Origin: Propionibacteriaceae bacterium AM104-82
GTDB taxonomy: Bacteria > Actinomycetota > Actinomycetes > Propionibacteriales > Propionibacteriaceae
Direction of reading: 5' to 3'
Assembly: GCA_027658995.1 (NCBI GenBank)
Contig: JAQDQK010000009.1
Span: forward strand, 71,117-135,116
DNA length: 64,000 bases
How positions within the stretch are numbered: position 1 is the first letter of the stretch; every line of letters begins with the position of its first letter. Position numbers and translations under genes: made by a program. Shown here in pieces: positions 34,955 to 43,316 of the stretch. Under the pieces are notes generated by a model. The model made no database searches. It saw only the letters and a list, made by a program, of their open reading frames with translations, and was not told the origin of the DNA.

Positions 34955-36241
34955 ATGACCGATAGCGGAGTCCTCAAGTACGGGGAAACCGAACTCGAGC
35001 TGCCGACGGTGGAAGCCACACAGGGCAACGACGGGCTCGACATCGGAAAGCTGCTGTCCACGACAGGAGTGACCACCCTCGACCCCGGCTTCGTCAACAC
35101 CGCGTCATGTGTCTCGTCGATCACCTTCATCGATGGCGACAAGGGCGTGCTGCAGTACCGCGGCTACCCGATCGAACAGCTCGCCGAGAAGGCGACGTTC
35201 ATCGAGGTCGCCTACCTGCTGATCTACGGAGAGCTCCCCACCCAGGCGCAGCTCGACGAGTTCAACGGGAAGATCGCCCGCCGGATGCTGCTTGACGAGC
35301 GGATGCGCGAACTGTTCCGCGCCTTCCCGCGCGGCGCCCACCCCATGCAGGTGCTCGCCGCTGGCGTCACCGCGCTCGGCTCCTTCAACCGCGACACCCT
35401 CGACGTGCACGATGAGGAGCAGGTCGAGGAGGCCAGCCTTCGCCTGCTCGGCTCGATGCCGACGCTGGCCGCCTACGCCTACAAGTCGTCGATCGGCGCC
35501 CCCTTCCTCTACTCGCGCAACAACCTCGGCTACGTCGAGAACTACCTGCGGCTGTCGTTCGGCACCCCGCAGGAGGAGTACGAGATCGACCCCGACGTGG
35601 TTCGGGCATTCGAAACGCTGTTCATCCTGCACGCCGACCACGAGCAGAACGCCTCCACCTCGACGGTGCGTCTCGTCGGTTCGGCCGACGCCAACATCTA
35701 CGCGTCGATGGCCTCCGGCGTCCACGCGCTGTCGGGCCCGCTGCACGGCGGCGCCAACCAGGCCGTCCTCGAGATGCTCCGCGAGATCTCGAAGGAGGGC
35801 CTCGACATCAAGGACTTCGTCTCGCAGGTCAAGGACAAGAAGTCCGGCGTGAAGCTGATGGGCTTCGGGCACCGCGTCTACAAGAACTACGACCCGCGCG
35901 CCAAGATCATCAAGGGCCACGCAGACCAGTTGCTGCGCAACTCCGGCACCTCCAACCACCTCCTCGAGATGGCCCTGGAGTTGGAGGAGACGGCGCTGAA
36001 CGACGATTACTTCATCGAGCGCAAGCTGTACCCCAACGTCGACTTCTACACCGGTCTCATCTACGAGGCGATGGGCTTCCCGGCGCAGCACTTCACCGCG
36101 CTGTTCGCCCTGGGTCGCCTCCCAGGCTGGATCGCGCAGTGGCGCGAGCAGCACGCCGAGAAGGGCCGCAAGATCGGGCGTCCGCGCCAGATCTACGTCG
36201 GCCCCACCGAGCGCGACTACGTGCCGATCAACGAGCGCTGA
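34955..36241 (+). CDS. gltA: Citrate synthase
   Basis: A 428-residue type II citrate synthase that condenses oxaloacetate with acetyl-CoA at the entry of the TCA cycle. The N-terminal extension and 'LKYGETELELPTVEATQG' are typical of the large Gram-negative/actinobacterial form. Active-site blocks are 'ANIYASMASGVHALSGPLHGGANQA' (split; first catalytic His region), 'GFGHRVYKNYDPRAKI' (second His and Arg), and 'LYPNVDFYTGLIYEAMG' (catalytic Asp). The ATG at 34955 follows AGAAAGG. A perfect 13-bp hairpin lies 14 bp after the stop. Confidence 0.96.
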   Translation: MTDSGVLKYGETELELPTVEATQGNDGLDIGKLLSTTGVTTLDPGFVNTASCVSSITFIDGDKGVLQYRGYPIEQLAEKATFIEVAYLLIYGELPTQAQLDEFNGKIARRMLLDERMRELFRAFPRGAHPMQVLAAGVTALGSFNRDTLDVHDEEQVEEASLRLLGSMPTLAAYAYKSSIGAPFLYSRNNLGYVENYLRLSFGTPQEEYEIDPDVVRAFETLFILHADHEQNASTSTVRLVGSADANIYASMASGVHALSGPLHGGANQAVLEMLREISKEGLDIKDFVSQVKDKKSGVKLMGFGHRVYKNYDPRAKIIKGHADQLLRNSGTSNHLLEMALELEETALNDDYFIERKLYPNVDFYTGLIYEAMGFPAQHFTALFALGRLPGWIAQWREQHAEKGRKIGRPRQIYVGPTERDYVPINER

Positions 36242-36255
36242 CCCACATCGCACGA

Positions 36256-36284
36256 AGACCCCGCGGCCCCAGGCCGCGGGGTCT
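36256..36284 (+). terminator. Terminator after gltA
   Basis: AGACCCCGCGGCC and GGCCGCGGGGTCT form a perfect 13-bp stem with a CCA loop. It starts 14 bp after the stop codon. Confidence 0.85.
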
Positions 36285-36419
36285 CGTCGTGTCCGGGGAG
36301 CGTCTCGTCGCCGTTGCTCGGCTCGAACGCCTGCCTCGCTCGGCCATCTCCGATCGCTCCCGATTTCTGTTGCGTCCGCGACGCTTGGCAACCGGCGCAG
36401 CAGGTGCCATCGTGGAGGC

Positions 36420-37643
36420 ATGCGCGCCCTGCCCTTCTCCGTCGTGACCAAGCCGACCGGGGCCGCGTGCAACCTGGACTGCACCTACTGCTTCTTCCTG
36501 TCCAAGGAACTGCTCTACGACGCCGACGGGCAGCGGATGAGCGCAGAGACGCTCGAGACCTACGTCCGCGAGTTCCTCGCCGGACAGCCCGACGGCGAGG
36601 TGATGTTCGCCTGGCAGGGCGGCGAACCGACCATGCGCGGGCTGGCCTTCTTCCGCGAGGCGGTCCGGCTCGGCAGGCAGTACGCCCGACCCCGCCAGGT
36701 GGTGCGCCACTCGATCCAGACCAACGGCACCCTCCTCGACGACGACTGGGGGCGCTTCCTGAAGGACGAGGGCTTCCTCGTCGGGCTCTCGGTCGACGGC
36801 CCAGCGGAACTGCACGACGCCTACCGCGTCAACAAGGCCGGACGCGGAACCCACAAGCAGGTCGTCCGTGGCTGGGAGGTGCTGCGCCGCCACGGCGTCG
36901 AGGTCAACGTGCTGTGCACCGTCAACGCCGCAAACGCCGACCACGGGCTCGACGTCTACCGCTACTTCCGCGACGACCTGGGCGTCGAGTTCATGCAGTT
37001 CATCCCGATCGTTGAACGGGTCGAGGCGAAGGACCTTGCCGTCGCCGAGCAGGGCTGGACCGGCCCCGACGGCGCGCGACTGCTCTACCAGCAGCACGGC
37101 GACGCGGTCACGTCCCGCTCCGTCACCGCCGCGCAGTGGGGAGGCTTCCTCAGCGCCGTCTTCGACGAGTGGGTGCGCCACGACGTCGGCCGCGTCTACG
37201 TGCAGCACTTCGACGTGATGCTCGCGGCCCGCTTCGGCCAGTACTCGCTGTGCGTCCACTCGCCCGAGTGTGGCGGCGCGCTCGCCGTCGAACACAACGG
37301 GGACGTGTACTCCTGTGACCACTATGTCGAGCCCGACTACAAGCTCGGCAACATCCACGAATCGGGCTTCCAGCGGCTGCTGACCTCCGAGGCGCAGCGC
37401 GAGTTCGGTCGCTACAAGCGGGTCGCTCTGACGCAGCAGTGCCAGCGCTGTCCCGTCAGGTGGGCCTGCCACGGCGGCTGCCCCAAGGACCGGTTCATCG
37501 CCTCTGCGGACGGGCAGCCCGGCCAGAACTACCTGTGCGAGGGCTACTTCTCGTTCTTCACGCACGCGGCCCCGTCGATCGAGACGATGGCCGAACTGCT
37601 CGCCTCCGGCCGTCCGCCCGCCGACATCATGGCGCTGGGATAG
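36420..37643 (+). CDS. Anaerobic sulfatase-maturating enzyme (radical SAM, SPASM)
   Basis: A 407-residue radical SAM enzyme that converts an active-site Cys or Ser of sulfatases to formylglycine. The radical SAM cluster is CNLDCTYC (Cys17, 21, 24). 'FAWQGGEPTMRGL' and 'SIQTNGTLLDD' are typical of anSME, and 'LSVDGPAELHDAYRVNK' follows. The C-terminal SPASM cysteines are seen in 'CVHSPECGG', 'SCDHYVEP' and 'CQRCPVRWACHGGCPKD'. No sulfatase gene is adjacent or elsewhere in the window, so its client lies outside. The ATG at 36420 has only a weak ribosome binding site. Confidence 0.88.
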   Translation: MRALPFSVVTKPTGAACNLDCTYCFFLSKELLYDADGQRMSAETLETYVREFLAGQPDGEVMFAWQGGEPTMRGLAFFREAVRLGRQYARPRQVVRHSIQTNGTLLDDDWGRFLKDEGFLVGLSVDGPAELHDAYRVNKAGRGTHKQVVRGWEVLRRHGVEVNVLCTVNAANADHGLDVYRYFRDDLGVEFMQFIPIVERVEAKDLAVAEQGWTGPDGARLLYQQHGDAVTSRSVTAAQWGGFLSAVFDEWVRHDVGRVYVQHFDVMLAARFGQYSLCVHSPECGGALAVEHNGDVYSCDHYVEPDYKLGNIHESGFQRLLTSEAQREFGRYKRVALTQQCQRCPVRWACHGGCPKDRFIASADGQPGQNYLCEGYFSFFTHAAPSIETMAELLASGRPPADIMALG

Positions 37644-37651
37644 GCGCTCCC

Positions 37652-37678
37652 CGGACGGCCAGACAGACCGGCCGTCCG
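37652..37678 (+). terminator. Terminator after the radical SAM gene
   Basis: CGGACGGCC and GGCCGTCCG form a perfect 9-bp stem with a 9-nt loop, 9 bp after the stop. Confidence 0.75.
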
Positions 37679-37811
37679 CTCGCCGACGGGTCACCGCCAC
37701 GGGCCGACTTTCCTCCCGCGGCGAAACGTTGAGTGCTGACGACGCGTGGCGTCCCCAGTGGCGTTTGATTCCTTGGCGCGGCGGTCTAGAGTTCGGGCCG
37801 AAGGAGCACCC

Positions 37812-39623
37812 ATGCGAAGCATCGTCAGAATCCTCGGCACGGCCAGGGAACTGTGGCATCTGTATCTCGGCATCATCGTCGGCGCCATCGCCATCGCGGC
37901 GACCGCCCTGCTGATGCCGTTCGTCATCGCCCGCGCGACCGACGTGGTCGTCAGCATGGTCGGGGGCAAGGGCGGCACGGTCGCAACGCTGCTGTGGCTG
38001 GCGGGTGGCCTGCTCGTGCTTTCGCTCGCCAACTCGGTGTTGACGAACCTGACCGGCTACTGGGGCGACCTGATGGCGACAAGGCTCCGGGCGATCCTCT
38101 CGCGGCGCTACTTCCGCAAGCTGCTGAAGCTGCCGCAGCGCTACTACGACAACGAGCTCACGGGCACGATCATCTCCAGGCTCAACCGGTCGATCACGTC
38201 GATCACCGACTTCCTCCAGATGTTCTCCAACAACTTCTTCCCGATGCTGATCACCGTCTTCGCGGTCCTGGTGATCTCGCTTGTCTACTCGCCGTGGCTG
38301 GCGCTGCTGCTGATCATCATCTACCCGACCTTCGTGTGGCTGACGGCCCTGACGTCGAAGCGGTGGCAGGTCTGGGAGCACCAGAAGAACGAGCACTACG
38401 ACATCGCGGGCGGCCGGTTCGCCGAGGTGATCGGCCAGATGCGCGTCGTGAAGTCGTTCGTGACCGAGCGCGACGAGCTGAAGAAGTTCGGCGACCACTA
38501 CGACGACGCCGTCGGCCTCACCGCTGAACAGTCGGCCTACTGGCACAAGATGGACACGCTGCGCCGGGCGGTGCTCGACGTCGTGTTCTTCATCATCTAC
38601 GCCATCATCTTCGTCCAGACGGCGCAGGGCGCGTTCAGCATCGGCGTGATGGTGATGCTCATCCAGTTGGTCAACATGGCCAAGCAGCCGGTCACCGGCA
38701 TGAGCTACCTCGTCGACACCACGCAGCGCGCCATCGCTGGCAGCCACGAGTATTTCAAGGTGATGGGCGAGATCGACGAGCCCAACAACCCCCTCGAACT
38801 CGACGAGTCTGGCGCGGTTCAGCCGAGCGTCGAGTGGCGCGAGGAGGACCCCGTCGTCGCCTTCGACGACGTCAGCTTCGGCTACGGCGACACCACCGAA
38901 CTGGTCCTCAACGACATCAACCTCGCCATCGACCGAGGCGAACGGGTCGCGTTCGTCGGCGAGTCGGGCGGCGGCAAGACCACGCTCGTCAACCTGCTCA
39001 TGAAGCTGTACCCGGCGACGTCGGGCACCGTCGAGGTGCACGGCCAGTCGGTGCGCGACGTGCCCTCCGAACTGCTGCGCCGCGAGATCGGCGTCGTGTT
39101 CCAGGACGCGAGCCTGTTCAGCGGCACCATCCGCGAGAACATCGCCTACGGCATCGACGATGTCACCGACGAGCAGTTGGAGACGGCCGCCCGGCGCGCC
39201 AACGCGATGAGCTTCATCTCGCGGTTGAAGGACGGCTTCGACACCGAGATCGGCGAGCGGGGCATCAAGCTGTCCGGCGGCCAGAAGCAGCGGCTGTCGG
39301 TCGCCCGGGCGCTGCTGAAGGACGCCCCGATCCTGATCCTCGACGAGGCCACCAGTTCGCTCGACACCAAGTCGGAGCGCGCCGTGCAGGCAGGTCTCGA
39401 CGAGTTGATGGAGGGTCGCACCACCGTGATCATCGCGCACCGGTTGTCGACCATCTCGACGGTCGACCGGATCGTGACGCTCCGCGAGGGCCGCATCGAC
39501 GAGATCGGCACCCCCGCCGAACTGGCGAGAACCGACGGCATCTACGCGGAACTGCTCGCCCTGCAGGGATCGACCTCGAAGGCCGACAAGGCGAAGCTCG
39601 CGCGCTACGACATCGTGCGCTGA
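37812..39623 (+). CDS. ABC transporter with fused permease and ATPase (multidrug/lipid exporter type)
   Basis: A 603-residue half-transporter that works as a homodimer or with a partner. The membrane domain (about 1-320) has six hydrophobic segments; the ATPase domain has Walker A 'GESGGGKTTL' near 383, Q-loop 'VVFQDASLFSGTIRENI', signature 'LSGGQKQRLS' near 487, Walker B 'ILILDEATSSLD' and the H-loop 'IIAHRLSTI'. The layout is that of LmrA/MsbA-type exporters; the substrate is unknown. AAGGAG lies 6 nt before the ATG at 37812. No second half-transporter is adjacent, which favours a homodimer. Confidence 0.9.
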   Translation: MRSIVRILGTARELWHLYLGIIVGAIAIAATALLMPFVIARATDVVVSMVGGKGGTVATLLWLAGGLLVLSLANSVLTNLTGYWGDLMATRLRAILSRRYFRKLLKLPQRYYDNELTGTIISRLNRSITSITDFLQMFSNNFFPMLITVFAVLVISLVYSPWLALLLIIIYPTFVWLTALTSKRWQVWEHQKNEHYDIAGGRFAEVIGQMRVVKSFVTERDELKKFGDHYDDAVGLTAEQSAYWHKMDTLRRAVLDVVFFIIYAIIFVQTAQGAFSIGVMVMLIQLVNMAKQPVTGMSYLVDTTQRAIAGSHEYFKVMGEIDEPNNPLELDESGAVQPSVEWREEDPVVAFDDVSFGYGDTTELVLNDINLAIDRGERVAFVGESGGGKTTLVNLLMKLYPATSGTVEVHGQSVRDVPSELLRREIGVVFQDASLFSGTIRENIAYGIDDVTDEQLETAARRANAMSFISRLKDGFDTEIGERGIKLSGGQKQRLSVARALLKDAPILILDEATSSLDTKSERAVQAGLDELMEGRTTVIIAHRLSTISTVDRIVTLREGRIDEIGTPAELARTDGIYAELLALQGSTSKADKAKLARYDIVR

Positions 39624-39747
39624 CCTCCGCCTGACGGTGCCCTCTGGGGCCTCCGACGCGGGCTCGCACGCGGCTGCGGACCGGTCGTCGGTCTCAACTC
39701 GGCGGCGGAACCGGATGGGGTTTGTCACATCCGACACAATGGAGCCT

Positions 39748-40905
39748 ATGACCTCCATGGATATCGGGGCCCTTGCCATCGCGATTGTGGCGGGCGGCGT
39801 GATGTTCCTCATCGGCGCCGTGGCCAACCGGTTCTTCCACGACCGGATCTTCGTCGGCCTGACGCCCGGCCTCGTGCCCGCGCTCGGCCAGAGCGCTCCG
39901 GAGACCAAGGTGCAGCCCGGTCGGGAGTACTCGGGCGAGGTCGCGGTCGCGTTCTCCCCGCCCCGCGGGCTCAGGCCCGGGCTCGTCGGCACCATCGTCG
40001 ACGGGCAGGCGGAGATGCGCGACCTGACGGCGACCATCGTCGACCTGGCGGTGCGCGGCTGGCTCAAGATCGAGGCGGTCGACGTCGACCCGAAGCGGCA
40101 GCAGGACCCGAAGAAGAAGGCCCGCGACTGGCGCATCACCCCGATCCATCCCGGCCCTCCCGCCGACCGGCTCGACCAGTTTGAGGCCGACCTGTTGGGC
40201 TCGTTGCTCGGCATGCCCCGCGCCGGGGACGGGGTCCTGATGAGCCAGTGGACCAAGAAGCGCGGGGGAGATCTGCGCAGCGCCCAGGAGGACCTGTACC
40301 GCCAGACCGTCGAGAACGGCTGGTACGAGAAGGACCCGAGGCCGGCGGAGGCCGGCTGCCTGGCGGTGCTCGGCTGGGTCGTGCTGCTCGGCTGGTGCGT
40401 GCTGGTCTGGACCATGTCCTCGACGATCTGGACGGTACTCAGCGCCCTGATCCTCATCGGCGGCGCCCTCTTCCTCAGCAGGCGGTTGAAGCGCCGCGTG
40501 CCCCGCACCGCGCTCGGCACCGCGACGATGATCCAGGCGCTCGGCTTCAAGAAGTACCTGGCTACGGCCGAGGCCGACCAGTTCAGCTTCGAGGAGGCCG
40601 CGGGCATCTTCAGCCGCTACCTGCCCTACGCGCTCGTGTTCGGCGTGGCCGACCACTGGTCGAAGGTGTTCGGGGAGGTGGCCAGCCGCAGCCACGAGGC
40701 GGGCGACATGGAGGTGCTCGACGGCCTGATCTGGATGGACCTGGGCCTGGACGTGGCCTGGAACCTGGCGTTCCTCGCCGACGGGTTCGGCGGGATCGCG
40801 GACATGGGAGACGCGATCGGCGGCGTCGGTGACATCGCCGACGGGATCGGCGGCTTCGTCGAGGGCGTCGGGGACTTCATCTCCGACATCGACCTCGACT
40901 TCTGA
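39748..40905 (+). CDS. DUF2207-like membrane protein
   Basis: A 385-residue protein. It begins with a membrane segment ('IGALAIAIVAGGVMFLIGAV'), has a cytoplasmic winged-helix-like region ('RDLTATIVDLAVRGWLKIE'), two central hydrophobic segments (about 213-250), and the DUF2207 C-terminal block 'ALGFKKYLATAEADQFSFEE' with 'IFSRYLPYALVFGVADHWSK'. The large extracytoplasmic N-terminal domain of full DUF2207 proteins is absent, so it is a shortened form. The C-terminus is Gly/Asp-rich and repetitive (GGIADMGDAIGGVGDIADG). ATG codons at 39739 and 39757 are alternative starts. Function unknown. Confidence 0.7.
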   Translation: MTSMDIGALAIAIVAGGVMFLIGAVANRFFHDRIFVGLTPGLVPALGQSAPETKVQPGREYSGEVAVAFSPPRGLRPGLVGTIVDGQAEMRDLTATIVDLAVRGWLKIEAVDVDPKRQQDPKKKARDWRITPIHPGPPADRLDQFEADLLGSLLGMPRAGDGVLMSQWTKKRGGDLRSAQEDLYRQTVENGWYEKDPRPAEAGCLAVLGWVVLLGWCVLVWTMSSTIWTVLSALILIGGALFLSRRLKRRVPRTALGTATMIQALGFKKYLATAEADQFSFEEAAGIFSRYLPYALVFGVADHWSKVFGEVASRSHEAGDMEVLDGLIWMDLGLDVAWNLAFLADGFGGIADMGDAIGGVGDIADGIGGFVEGVGDFISDIDLDF

Positions 40906-40907
40906 CC

Positions 40908-41981
40908 TCAGCCGGCCAACTGGTCCCGCACCGCGAGAGCCGCGACCCTGCCTGCCCGCGTCGCGCCGATCGTCGAGGCTGATGGGCCGTAGCCGACGAA
41001 GTGGATCCGCGGATCCCTGGTCGCCGTGGTGAACGTGTGCGGATCGCGCGGCGCCTCCAGTTGGATGCCGCCGTTCGGCCCACGCAGCCTGAGAGGCGAA
41101 AGGTGCGAGATGCTCGGCCTGAACCCGGTTGCCCAGAGGATCGCGTCGGCATGCTCGAAGTGCCCGTCCTCCCAGGCGACGCCGTGCGGTTCGACGCGCT
41201 CGAACATCGGGCGGCGCGCGTCGTAGAGGCCCATCTCGGCGGCCAGACGTTCCTGCGGTCGGAGCATCAGCCCGGTCACGCTGACGACCGAGCGGGGCGG
41301 CAGTCCCTGCCGGACGCGGTCCTCGACGAGGGCGACCGCCTCGCGCCCGGCGTCCGGGTTGAACTCGCCGGTGCGCCAGATCGGCTCGCGCCGCGTCACC
41401 CAGACGATGTCCGACGCGACCCCCGCCAACTCGCCGATGAACTGCACAGCCGAGGCGCCGCCGCCGACGACCACGACCCGCAGCCCGCGGAAGAACTCGG
41501 GGCCGGGGTAGCCGGACGCGTGGAACTGGGGGCCGAGGAAGTCGCGGGCGCCTGGGTAGTAGGGCAGGAACGGCGTGTCCCAGGTGCCGGTGGCGTTGAC
41601 GATCGCGCGGGTCTGAATCTCGCCATCGGTGGTGGTGACCGTGAGCGTCGCATCCGGCCCGGGCCCGTCTGCGGTGACGCTTCGCACGGTGACGGGACGC
41701 CGGACGGGAAGGTCGAAGCGCCGCTCGTAGTCGGCGAAATAGGCGGGCACGGTGGTGTTCGCGCGCGCCTCTGGATCGAAGTCGGGCACCGGCATGCCCG
41801 GCAGGTCGGCGACCCCGTGCACGTCGTGCATCGTCAGGGAGTCCCACCGGTGCTGCCACGCTCCGCCGGGCCGGTCGTTTGCGTCGAGGACGACGAAGTC
41901 GATGCCCAGCCGTCGAAGGTGGTACGCGGCCGAAAGCCCGGCCTGCCCCGCCCCGATCACGACCGCCTCGACCCGCGTCAT
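40908..41981 (-). CDS. FAD-dependent oxidoreductase, flavin monooxygenase-like
   Basis: A 357-residue two-dinucleotide-binding flavoprotein. The FAD motif 'VIGAGQAGLSAAYHL' is at the N-terminus, 'LDANDRPGGAWQHRW' follows, and the NADPH-binding motif 'VVVVGGGASAVQFIGEL' lies near 167-183. 'ATGFRPSISHL' is the late ATG motif of the family. It resembles CzcO/Baeyer-Villiger-like monooxygenases, but the fingerprint FxGxxxHxxxW is not clear, so simple oxidoreductase activity is possible. It is convergent with the DUF2207-like gene, with 2 bp between the stops. Confidence 0.8.
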   Translation of the reverse strand: MTRVEAVVIGAGQAGLSAAYHLRRLGIDFVVLDANDRPGGAWQHRWDSLTMHDVHGVADLPGMPVPDFDPEARANTTVPAYFADYERRFDLPVRRPVTVRSVTADGPGPDATLTVTTTDGEIQTRAIVNATGTWDTPFLPYYPGARDFLGPQFHASGYPGPEFFRGLRVVVVGGGASAVQFIGELAGVASDIVWVTRREPIWRTGEFNPDAGREAVALVEDRVRQGLPPRSVVSVTGLMLRPQERLAAEMGLYDARRPMFERVEPHGVAWEDGHFEHADAILWATGFRPSISHLSPLRLRGPNGGIQLEAPRDPHTFTTATRDPRIHFVGYGPSASTIGATRAGRVAALAVRDQLAG

Positions 41982-42024
41982 CTGCCACCTCTCCTCGCCG
42001 CGAGCCTAGACCAGGCGCTCGTCG

Positions 42025-42603
42025 CTAGAAGAGTTGTGGGAGCAGCGTTCGGATGTGCTCGGCGAATGCCGGACAGCCAGCCCTTCTCAGCGCCGAGGGC
42101 AGATTGGGTTCGCGGCCGAGGCCCAGGTGGTACTCGCACATCGTTTTCGTCACTCTTGTGACTAGCGTGGGGGCCGCATCGGCCACCAACATGAGGAAGT
42201 CGTCGGGGCTCGCCACCTCATACGGGCTGGAGTTGTCATCCCACTCGAAGTCCCGCGCGTTGTTCGTGACCAGCATGTCTGCACCGCAGGCGAGTGCCGC
42301 AGCATGGACGTGAGCGTCGGCCGGATCGACTCCGCGATAGCTACCGTCGACCACGAAATCGGCCACCCGGCCGTTCTCGAATGTCTCCTCCAAGTGGTCC
42401 CGGAAGATAGAGAGTTTTCGACCGTCCCAATCGGGGTGTTCCTTGCGGAGGTGATACATGGCCTCCGCGAGGATGTCCTCGGTCCACCTCACGCGAAAAG
42501 GATCCGTCTCGCCTGTCGTGTAGAGGAGTGCGATCCAGTCCCGCTGCGTCCTGGAGTACCAGACGTTGGCATCCACCAGGATGGTGGGCACAGGGTCAAA
42601 CAC
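42025..42603 (-). CDS. PIN-domain toxin (VapC-like)
   Basis: A 192-residue PIN-domain ribonuclease. The N-terminal 'TILVDANVWYSRTQRDWI' contains the first catalytic Asp. 'TEDILAEAMYHLRKEH' has the conserved Glu, 'DPADAHVHAAALACGADMLVTNNARDF' (split) carries the second and third acidic residues and the NN motif. The length is larger than classic VapC (~130), owing to a C-terminal extension. The upstream gene encodes a DNA-binding protein and ends 35 bp before it, giving a toxin-antitoxin arrangement in which the antitoxin comes first. The GTG start lies at 42603. Confidence 0.8.
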   Translation of the reverse strand: MFDPVPTILVDANVWYSRTQRDWIALLYTTGETDPFRVRWTEDILAEAMYHLRKEHPDWDGRKLSIFRDHLEETFENGRVADFVVDGSYRGVDPADAHVHAAALACGADMLVTNNARDFEWDDNSSPYEVASPDDFLMLVADAAPTLVTRVTKTMCEYHLGLGREPNLPSALRRAGCPAFAEHIRTLLPQLF

Positions 42604-42638
42604 GCCTCAAGTCTAGGCTGACAAGCATTGCTTCGCTG

Positions 42639-43061
42639 CTATTCGCCGTCCTCGAGGCCCATGAGTTCCTGGTAGGCCGCCCGCTCGCGGGCGCGGCGAG
42701 CGCGGAGGGCAGCGTAGACATCGTTCGCCTTCAGGCGGGTGTGCGTCCCGACCTTGTGGGACGGCAGCTCGCCGTTGTCCACCATGCGCATCAGGGTCGG
42801 CCGCGAGACGCCGAGGAGTCCTGCCGCTGTGGTCGTCGTCAGCACCTCAGGCACGCTACCGACGGTGACCGTTCCCCCTCGCGCGACAACATCGAGGACG
42901 TGCTGCAGCAACCGTCCGACCTCCACGGGAAGAGGCGAGACGGCCTCGTGACGGGTGACGGCCAAGGCCCCGTCCGGTCCGGACAGTTGGTCGAGGACCT
43001 GCGCGGCGAGCATCTGCTCCCGGTCGTTCGCCAAGACTCGGTCGCGTGTATCGAGCTTCAT
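42639..43061 (-). CDS. HTH (excisionase-type) antitoxin partner of the PIN toxin
   Basis: A 140-residue protein. Residues 1-65 form a helical charged region. An excisionase/MerR-like helix-turn-helix then follows: 'VLTTTTAAGLLGVSRPTLMRMVDNGELPSHKVG' (split), ending in 'LKANDVYAALRARRARERAA', a helix that could bind the toxin. The ATG at 43061 follows AAGGAGG; the longer open frame upstream crosses the promoter. Direct repeats of TGCAAGG lie in the leader and may be its operator. The pairing of a Xis-type HTH protein with a PIN toxin is common in actinobacteria. Confidence 0.75.
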   Translation of the reverse strand: MKLDTRDRVLANDREQMLAAQVLDQLSGPDGALAVTRHEAVSPLPVEVGRLLQHVLDVVARGGTVTVGSVPEVLTTTTAAGLLGVSRPTLMRMVDNGELPSHKVGTHTRLKANDVYAALRARRARERAAYQELMGLEDGE

Positions 43062-43086
43062 TCCTTGCAACCTCCTTGCACCTGTA

Positions 43087-43115
43087 AGTGTAAACATAGC
43101 AAGTTGTAGATGCAA
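43087..43115 (-). promoter_or_regulatory. Promoter of the toxin-antitoxin pair
   Basis: On the minus strand, TTGCAT (43115-43110) and TACACT (43092-43087) are 17 nt apart, a good sigma-70-type match. Two TGCAAGG direct repeats (about 43064-43080) lie just downstream, overlapping the leader and ribosome binding site, a suitable place for autorepression. Confidence 0.65.
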
Positions 43116-43316
43116 TGCGTGTTCGGTCGTGGTGGTCTGTCGCGGTGCGGGAGTCAACACTGGGCAGTGTCAGACCGTCCCGGGCGCAGCGAGTGAACGG
43201 TCCGGAAGGGCTCGCGGGCGGTCGCACGATCGCGATTGGAGGTGACGTGGCCCCGGCGGGCGCGGGCCGGGCGGCGGGCGTATGGTGCGACCTGAGCGGA
43301 GAGAAGGGAGTCTCCC

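Noticed and set aside
36228..40607. Minus-strand open frame of 1,459 codons
   Set aside because: It lies antisense to citrate synthase, the radical SAM enzyme, the ABC exporter and the DUF2207-like gene, all with clear family motifs. Long antisense frames are expected at this GC content, and the translation is low-complexity.
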